This document shows, piece after piece, positions 1-6,300 of a stretch of 7,362 nt of DNA (the first letter of the stretch is position 1; every line of letters begins with the position of its first letter). The notes below the pieces were generated by a model, which saw nothing but the letters and a program-made list of their open reading frames with translations, did not search any database and was not told the DNA's origin. The stretch comes from an uncultured Porphyromonadaceae bacterium (GTDB lineage: Bacteria > Bacteroidota > Bacteroidia > Bacteroidales > Muribaculaceae), in contig URQP01000108.1 of NCBI GenBank assembly GCA_900550025.1, positions 1 through 7,362 on the forward strand. Direction: 5' to 3'. A program made the translations under genes and the position numbers.

Positions 1-1
1 G

Positions 2-685
2 GGCGACGGAGCCGCGACAGGCACATTGCTTGCCGATGCCTACGCCTCGCTTGCCGACGGGCGGACAGTTGCCGACATTGCCAATGCCGAACTGATGGCG
101 GGCTTCTCCACGGCTCACTGGAACGCCACCGACGACATCACCGTCACGGTGGAGATGAAGCGCCGTGTGGCGGGAGTGATGTGCTACGTGACCAACGTGC
201 CTGAAGGTGTCGATAAGATAGAATTGCTTTGCTCCTCGGCTCAATATTCCAACGTCCCGCTTTGCCAGCAGGAGACTGCCGACTACGGCAACGCACGGCT
301 TGGCGAAGAGACAAAGACGCTGCTTTCGGCCGAAGTGACCTACGATGTGCTTGCCTCCGAGGCTGTGACGCTTGCCGACGGCTCTGTGACGGAAAAACAG
401 CGCGGTAGCGTATATGCCGCCGCATACGTGCTGCCTATGCCGCAGCTGACAGGCACTTTCACCCTGCGGCTCACCTATGCCGACGGGAGAACCACCGACC
501 GCAAGGTCAAGATTGAGGACACGGCCGCTGCCGGAACGTATGTTTACGATTTCCCGGTACAGGCAAACTGGATATATACGATAGGAAGCAAGTCGGCCAC
601 GGCCGACGAGCCTTACGACCTTGGCGGAACGGGCGACATAATAGTCGACGGCAACTGGCAGGCGGATGTTGACATACCTATGTAG
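2..685 (+). CDS. Fimbrillin-like (FimB/Mfa-type) protein, 5' partial
   Basis: The reading frame is open from the first complete codon at base 2 to the TAG at 683-685, giving 227 visible residues; the true start, and any signal peptide, lie upstream of the window. A TTG at 26 could be mistaken for a start, but the frame continues through it. Visible traits are a basic strand MKRRVAGV (nt 155-178) opening a beta-rich domain, a hydrophobic strand ending in VLP (nt 428-436), and a C-terminal NWIYTIGSK strand (nt 566-592), followed by DGNWQADVDIP at the end. Basic strand, then (F/V)LP strand, then N.IY..G strand near the C-terminus is the layout I know from the FimB/Mfa2 and fimbrillin families of Bacteroidales, so a pilus subunit, anchor or accessory protein exported to the cell surface is the likely role. 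It sits 14 bases before the next gene and is probably co-transcribed. The family call is by pattern only; which pilus role it has cannot be told. Confidence 0.85.
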   Translation, partial: GDGAATGTLLADAYASLADGRTVADIANAELMAGFSTAHWNATDDITVTVEMKRRVAGVMCYVTNVPEGVDKIELLCSSAQYSNVPLCQQETADYGNARLGEETKTLLSAEVTYDVLASEAVTLADGSVTEKQRGSVYAAAYVLPMPQLTGTFTLRLTYADGRTTDRKVKIEDTAAAGTYVYDFPVQANWIYTIGSKSATADEPYDLGGTGDIIVDGNWQADVDIPM

Positions 686-699
686 AAAACCGTAGAATT

Positions 700-789
700 A
701 TGGATAAGAATATGCTGAAAATAAAATATTTTGCAGGCAAGCTGACGCTTGCGGCAATGCTTCCGGCGGTGGCTGTACTTGCCGGTTGC
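700..789 (+). other. Lipoprotein signal peptide and lipobox
   Basis: Residues 1-29 form the signal peptide and codon 787-789 encodes the lipidated Cys30 (lipobox L-A-G-C). The following Gly-Glu-Asp-Glu resembles the acidic surface-export signal of Bacteroidetes lipoproteins, so the mature protein is inferred to face outwards. Confidence 0.88.
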
Positions 790-1974
790 GGCGAAGATGA
801 ACCGTCGGTATTGCCTCAAGGAGGAGGCGACGACAACCGTCTTGGCGGTATCGTGGTGTGCGGAGGAAGCGGCGACATCACTGCCGGAACGCGCTATGTC
901 GCTCCGGGCGACGGCACTTCCGGCCCGCAAATCGACGGCACCTGCTATGCCGACCGCCTCGAGGTCTATCCGTTCTTCAAGTCGAGCGGCTATACCACTT
1001 CATGGCCTGCGGATGATGAATACGAATATAAGGAGGATAAAGCAAGCGTTCCTTATGCCTATGTCCCTAATCCGATTGAATTGGGGATAATGGGACGTAA
1101 TGCATACGCCGACGCGCAGGTGGAGATAGCTAAAGACAATGATTATATTTACCTGTTCAATACTGCGCTTGCATATACCGATGCCGACAAGTCGAAATTT
1201 TCCGCACAGATAGGGAACCGCACAAGTTCGACGATAATTCTCAATTCTCCTTACTCCACCCCGGAGATGTATTACGGCATATTGCATTTTTATGATGACA
1301 ACTGGGACTCTAATTTTGACAAAGAAGAGGATGTATATTATTGGATGAATTCCGGTTGGGGAGGCGATTATCGTACCGGTGACTTGGAAGGGCGGATTTT
1401 CCGCATTGTCAGCCAAGTGAACCTTACTGTTACCGAGATACCCGATGGCATAGTGGAAAAAATCGGGCTTTACACCGACAACTATCCTACGGAAATCACC
1501 TTGAACGGCACGCATGGCGCGAACTATCCTGTCTATGCCGTGACCGCCGGTGATAAGACTACGGGCGAAGCACTTGTCCTGCTCGATGAGACCGATATCG
1601 AGGCCGGGCAGGAATCTGTGACGCTTTCTTCGTTCCTCTTGCCGAGCGAAGTGGGCATGCACTTTAAATTGAAAGTTACATATACGGCAGTGGCTGGTAA
1701 AGAGGCGGAATACTACGACCTGCGGCCGCAAACCAGCCGGTATCTTACCGGCACCGACGCCGCGGCATACAGTGTGGGCGACGGCTTGAAGCACGGCTCC
1801 GACCTGATAGTCTACGACGGCAACGCCGGGAAATTCTGCTTTTATTCCTACTCGAATGTGAGGGTGAATATGAGCGGTGCGTTCAACAACATTGCCGCCG
1901 AGACGGGCGAGGCGAATATTACGATAGAAGTGGACCCTAATTTCGAGGATTTGCACGAATTTGAAATAAAGTAA
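700..1974 (+). CDS. FimB/Mfa2-like lipoprotein, probable pilus anchor or accessory subunit
   Basis: Complete 424-residue protein. The N-terminus is a lipoprotein signal: basic residues, a hydrophobic stretch at about 15-27, and the lipobox LAGC with Cys30. The mature start C-GEDEP is acidic, as in the Bacteroidetes lipoprotein export signal that sends lipoproteins to the outer face of the outer membrane. The basic strand R232-IFRIVSQVNLTV is followed by a (T/E)IP turn, FLLP at 312-315, and a final strand pair at about 382-398 (YSYSNVRVNMSG) with an IEVDPNF segment near the C-terminus. These match my memory of the FimB/Mfa2 family. The N-terminal half (residues 95-225) is aromatic-rich and includes TPEMYYG. 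ATG 700 is the first start; ATG 712 would give a shorter, equally good signal peptide. The upstream sequence is A-rich (tagaaaac) with no Shine-Dalgarno site. Anchor versus minor subunit is undecided. Confidence 0.9.
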   Translation: MDKNMLKIKYFAGKLTLAAMLPAVAVLAGCGEDEPSVLPQGGGDDNRLGGIVVCGGSGDITAGTRYVAPGDGTSGPQIDGTCYADRLEVYPFFKSSGYTTSWPADDEYEYKEDKASVPYAYVPNPIELGIMGRNAYADAQVEIAKDNDYIYLFNTALAYTDADKSKFSAQIGNRTSSTIILNSPYSTPEMYYGILHFYDDNWDSNFDKEEDVYYWMNSGWGGDYRTGDLEGRIFRIVSQVNLTVTEIPDGIVEKIGLYTDNYPTEITLNGTHGANYPVYAVTAGDKTTGEALVLLDETDIEAGQESVTLSSFLLPSEVGMHFKLKVTYTAVAGKEAEYYDLRPQTSRYLTGTDAAAYSVGDGLKHGSDLIVYDGNAGKFCFYSYSNVRVNMSGAFNNIAAETGEANITIEVDPNFEDLHEFEIK

Positions 1975-1992
1975 AGAAAAATTTGACGCTAT

Positions 1993-2076
1993 ATGACTAC
2001 GGTTTTTGACATACGATATTGGCGGTTGGCGGTTGTTGCCGCCTCCGCTTGTCTCGCATCGGCTTTGGCCGGTTGT
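1993..2076 (+). other. Lipoprotein signal peptide and lipobox
   Basis: Residues 1-27 carry a hydrophobic core (about 12-26) and end in the lipobox L-A-G-C; codon 2074-2076 encodes Cys28. The mature protein starts C-A-D-E-G-D, again acidic just after the cysteine, as expected for surface-exported Bacteroidetes lipoproteins. Confidence 0.87.
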
Positions 2077-3306
2077 GCCGATGAGGGCGACGGGCCGCTG
2101 CCTATGCCTGAGGAGGGCGAAGTGGCTGAAGTGCCGGTTACAATCACTTTCGGTACTGCGTGGGAACAGGACGGCGCTACCCGCGTTCCGCCTCCCGGAC
2201 AGGAAGCTGACCCCGACAAAATCGACGGATGGGACGAGACCAATGCCGACAAGGTGCGCATCGTCACGTTCCGCCGCAAGGATATGGACAACCAATTGCA
2301 GGGCGGCGCGGTCAACGACGCTCCTTTCACCTACGACCCTACCAACGACTATGTGGTGGACTGCGAGAAAGGCACTTCCGGCGAGAATTTCAAGGCGGAG
2401 GGCACTATCCGGAAAATTTATGGATATGAGTATCGTGTGGTGGCGATTGCCTATTACAGCGGGCGCGAGAATGCCGGCCGCAGCAATGGAGTGGTGTCAG
2501 ACACAGGCGAGCAGAATCTTTTTACACTCAATGCAGAGGACGGCACAACTTTCGACGACTTCAAGGCTACGGTGAACACATACGGAATATCCGATTATAT
2601 GTATGATATGAATGACGGACTGTTAGATGATTTGGTGAATAATGTGGATTGTCTTACACAGAAAATGGCGTTCGTTCCGGAGTTTTTCTATGGTTATTGT
2701 GTTACGGAGTCGGGCAACGAAATTATCAAGTTTGCTGAGCTTGGCGATGACGGCGAGTATAATAAAACGATACCGTTGGCAGGCATCCTTTATCGCGGTG
2801 TGGCAAAAATAGAAGTTACTCTGACGCTTGAGCCGCATACTAACAAAGTTTTAGGTGTTTCCGACTTTGTCGGGGAAAGGCCTATAAACCATGCAGCCTT
2901 GCTTGCCACGAATGTAAATACGGTGACCGGGCTTTCGTCGTATGATGATTTTCTTACGCCGTCTGTACCTGTCCCTGTTGACGGAGATGCTAAATATACG
3001 GTAATAGATTACAAAGATGCTGTGGAAAATGCTGGTGAAAGAACTGTTACTTTTACCGCATTTGTCTTGCCAGCAAAAATGGAATTGGGAATACGTTTCC
3101 TGACTGAAAAGGAAATCGCATTGACTACCTATTTGGGACTGTTCAACGGCCAGATATATGTTGACGACAAGACTTATAACGACGGGGAAGGAGCTACCGG
3201 GATTATCTCGCCGGACGCTCAGGACAATGTGTTCTACTTCCGCCGGAATCATAAATATGTGCTTACCGGCACTTCGACAAGCGTACTTTCCCACGAACTT
3301 GATTAA
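1993..3306 (+). CDS. Fimbrillin-like lipoprotein, probable pilus subunit
   Basis: Complete 437-residue protein starting at ATG 1993, 18 bases after the previous stop; the leader is A-rich (aaagaaaaatttgacg) and lacks a Shine-Dalgarno site. The signal peptide ends in LAGC with Cys28, followed by acidic ADEGD, which suggests a surface-exposed lipoprotein. In the first half, the strand YEYRVVAIAYY (about 145-155) resembles the strand that closes the N-terminal beta-sandwich of fimbrillin-superfamily proteins. The second half begins with YRGVAKIEVTLTL (R268), continues to the hydrophobic TAFVLPAK strand (FVLP at 357-360) and ends with RRNHKYVLTG (417-426), a typical fimbrillin C-terminal strand. 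In P. gingivalis FimA-type pilins, proteolysis and donor-strand exchange drive assembly; whether this protein polymerises or is an accessory subunit cannot be judged from sequence alone. The stretch at about 2580-3180 is clearly more AT-rich than the start of the gene. Confidence 0.9.
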   Translation: MTTVFDIRYWRLAVVAASACLASALAGCADEGDGPLPMPEEGEVAEVPVTITFGTAWEQDGATRVPPPGQEADPDKIDGWDETNADKVRIVTFRRKDMDNQLQGGAVNDAPFTYDPTNDYVVDCEKGTSGENFKAEGTIRKIYGYEYRVVAIAYYSGRENAGRSNGVVSDTGEQNLFTLNAEDGTTFDDFKATVNTYGISDYMYDMNDGLLDDLVNNVDCLTQKMAFVPEFFYGYCVTESGNEIIKFAELGDDGEYNKTIPLAGILYRGVAKIEVTLTLEPHTNKVLGVSDFVGERPINHAALLATNVNTVTGLSSYDDFLTPSVPVPVDGDAKYTVIDYKDAVENAGERTVTFTAFVLPAKMELGIRFLTEKEIALTTYLGLFNGQIYVDDKTYNDGEGATGIISPDAQDNVFYFRRNHKYVLTGTSTSVLSHELD

Positions 3307-3317
3307 GATTTACGGCT

Positions 3318-3377
3318 ATGAAGAAATATCTGATATATATTGCAATTTTGGTTTCCGCCCTGCTTCCTTTGCAGGCG
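3318..3377 (+). other. Type I signal peptide
   Basis: MKKYLIYIAILVSALLPLQA: two lysines, a hydrophobic core from 5 to 18 and a probable signal peptidase I site after Ala20. There is no cysteine nearby, so unlike its two upstream neighbours this protein is not a lipoprotein. Confidence 0.9.
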
Positions 3378-6300
3378 CAGGGACAGGAGTCAGGCGAGGG
3401 AAAACTGTTGGATCCTACCCGCCCGTTATGGCAACAGAATAACCCCGACGGCGAAAATTATCTCGAAAACCGCAAGGCTCTCGTGGGGCGCGGTTGCTCG
3501 GTCAACAAGCTGGTCAACGTGGTAGGCGTAGGCTCGTGGATTGAGGATTTGAGCAATATCACCGACGAGGATTTGTCGAACTACACTGCTTTCCCGAAGA
3601 TTGTCAGCGCGACGGTCACTACCAACCCGATAGTCAGCGTCCGCGATGTCAACAACTACTATGCGGCCGGTACGGAAGCCGGGTTCTGCGTGGTGGCCTC
3701 TTCAGGCGGCAGCGTGCTGTCGCTCGACGTTGTGGAGGCGATGGCTATATGGTTCTACCGCGACGGCGAGTATGTCGGCTCGGTGGATGTGAAAGACGGA
3801 ATAGAAGCCGGAGGCGTGGGTCTGTCGCTGATTTCCATCCCCGGCACGGACGACGCCAATGTATATATGACCGCCACTTCGCAGTGGGATTTCGACGAGG
3901 TTTGCCTCGTGGATGCCGGCGGTGTCGGACTCGATGTGGGCAACACGGTGCTCGTGAAATATGCCTTTGTTGGAAGTCCGAAACAGACATTGCTGACCAC
4001 CGACGGTGTGGCCGGCATGGGCGACGGATATTTTCTCGAAACGGCGAAGGGCTGGAATCCGGTATTGCTCGGCATCCCTTTCCCGCTGCTTTCCGATCAG
4101 ATAGAACATCTTACGAACAATAAATTGGATGACTATGCCGCACTTACTCCGATAATAGCTACGGGCTATCAGGGAGGCGTGAAATTGTGCGTAGGCAACG
4201 AGAACAGCGACGGGGAAGTGTTCAAGGCCGGTTCGGAAGTGGGATTTACATGGCAGAACGGTGCCGCCTTGGATTTGAGTGTCGGCGCATGGATAGACAT
4301 AGTGCTTTTCGACCGCAACGGCGATGAAGTGCAACGCAAGACGGTGTCGGGCGAAGTTGTGGGTCTCGGCGTGGCTTCCGGAGGCAAGGGGGCTTCGTCG
4401 GTAGTGGCCGATGTCGACTTTTCCGGCGCTGAAATCCGCTTCCACACGGCGCTTGCCGTGTCGGTGGGCGCGATGGGTGTCTACTACGGCTTCGTTCGTG
4501 AGGCTCCCGACGTGAACCATCATTGCGACATACGTCCTACGTTCGACACCAATCTGTGTGAGGAGCAGACTTCAATACAGCTTGAGTCGAATCCCGCGCT
4601 GTCGGTCACTTGGTCGCTGGAGAGCGCACCGGGAGGGTCGTCGGTCACTGTTACCGACGGCGGCTATGTGGCCAACATGGACAAGGTGGGCGACTATGTG
4701 TTCCGCGCCACGGCGAGCGACGGCTGCTATGAGCTTGTCACCATCAACAAGGGCGAGAACATCGGCTCGGAGGCCGACAATATCTGCGGCGAGGCTCTTG
4801 TCAACCTCGATTCCGCGATAGAAAACAAATATGAGCTTTCCGACGACATCTACGGCTCGAGCGGCTCGCTCATCTCCATAACTAATTTTGAGGGAGGCGA
4901 AAACATTCTCGATAATGACTATGACGATTGCGCCACTTATGAATCAGGACTGTCGGTGGCCAACAATTTGATGATAGTCGGCGTGAAGACAACCGACAAC
5001 TCGCTGATCTACGACGCGGCGACTGAGCAGTATCCTGCAAAATTGGGATTCATGGTGGAAATGGAGTCGGAGGGCTTGAACGTAGGGGCGTTGCAGTTCT
5101 TCCTGATACGTGGCTACTGCGATGGCAAGCAGACTTTCGAGAAGGTGATAACCGAGACCGATGTGGTTTCCGTCGGGCTTGCCGGCAGCGGGCGGCAGCA
5201 GAAGATGCGTTTCTGCGTGGAAGTCGACCCGACGGATGTGGACAGCGACGGCAATCCGGTGAAAATCGACGAGATAATGTTGTGGAAAGCCGGTGTGCTC
5301 AATCTTACTGTTTCGCGGCTTAACATTTATTATCCGTTCAAGGAGGTGCTGAATCCCAACGAGGCGGAATGCGGCGGTCCGTTTGGCTGCGGTGTGGAGA
5401 TAATATCCACAGCAGAGGGCGGCTCGGGAGCGTCAATCTCTACGGGCGATCAGGGCAGTGTGGTGTCGGTGGCCGGCGTAAACGACAATCTGAGCTATTT
5501 TATCGACAACGACCTTGAAACGGCGATGAAAGTAGTCAATCCGGTGACTGTGGGCGGCGGTACGGTGTTCTCCGTAAAGCCGGGCTATACGCTCGATTTC
5601 CGTCATCAGCTGTGCATTGTGGTTGACAACAACACTTATCTTGCCGGAGTGAATGCCGGAAATTGGTTGACGGTGAGGACCTATTATCAGGGCAGTCCTA
5701 CGGGCGACGAGTTTACGGACTGGAGTGTGCTCGGCGTTAACGTGATAGGCTACGGCGACAAGAGTATCCTCGTGTTGCAGCCTAAGTCGCGCTACGACGA
5801 GGTACAGATAGAGGTGGCCGGCGTGGCCAGCGTGCTGGATTTCCAGAGTTTCTACGGAATGTTCCTGCGCGGCGACATCGACGGCGACGGAATACCCGAC
5901 TGCGAGGACCCGAAGAGCTGTTTCACAAGCATCGGCAACCTTGAGGTGAGCCGTATCTGTCAGGGCGACGAGATGACAATCTCCGGTTATGGACTTGCCG
6001 GAACCGATTATTTCATTTCGATGCCCGAGCAGGGAATCCGTGAGCAGCTGCCTACTGATTTGGAGGGCAACTTCACGGTGACTTACACGCTCAACACCGT
6101 GGGACGCTTCAACATGATTTTCTACGACGGAAGCAACAACATAGTTGACAATGCCACCTATACGGTGCATCCTACATACACAGAGTGGAAGACTAATCCA
6201 GTTAACACCGATTGGAACGAGTGGAACAACTGGACTGCCGGTTCGCCTTACTGCTGTACGGACGTTGTAGTCAACGGCGACGCCGCCAAGTACCCGCTGC

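Noticed and set aside
26..28. TTG as the start of the first gene
   Set aside because: The frame remains open to the window edge, and a start here would leave a secreted-type protein without a signal peptide.
1981..1992. TTTG in the gap before the third gene as a Bacteroidetes promoter element
   Set aside because: The promoter consensus needs TTTG near -33 and TA..TTTG near -7; only one TTTG is present and there is no room before the start codon for both elements.
1000..2295. A minus-strand open frame of 431 codons across the second and third genes
   Set aside because: It spans the boundary of two well-supported + strand lipoprotein genes and has no credible start context or motif.
3749..4123. 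A second + strand open frame of 124 codons in another phase
   Set aside because: Arginine-rich, low-complexity translation inside the large gene; a frame shadow.
5499..5534. FIDNDLETAM as the start of a discoidin (F5/8 type C) domain
   Set aside because: The D-x-D-x-x-T similarity is short, and the following strands do not show the W-rich and LG..R patterns of that family; the stretch is better explained as the opening of the repeated module.
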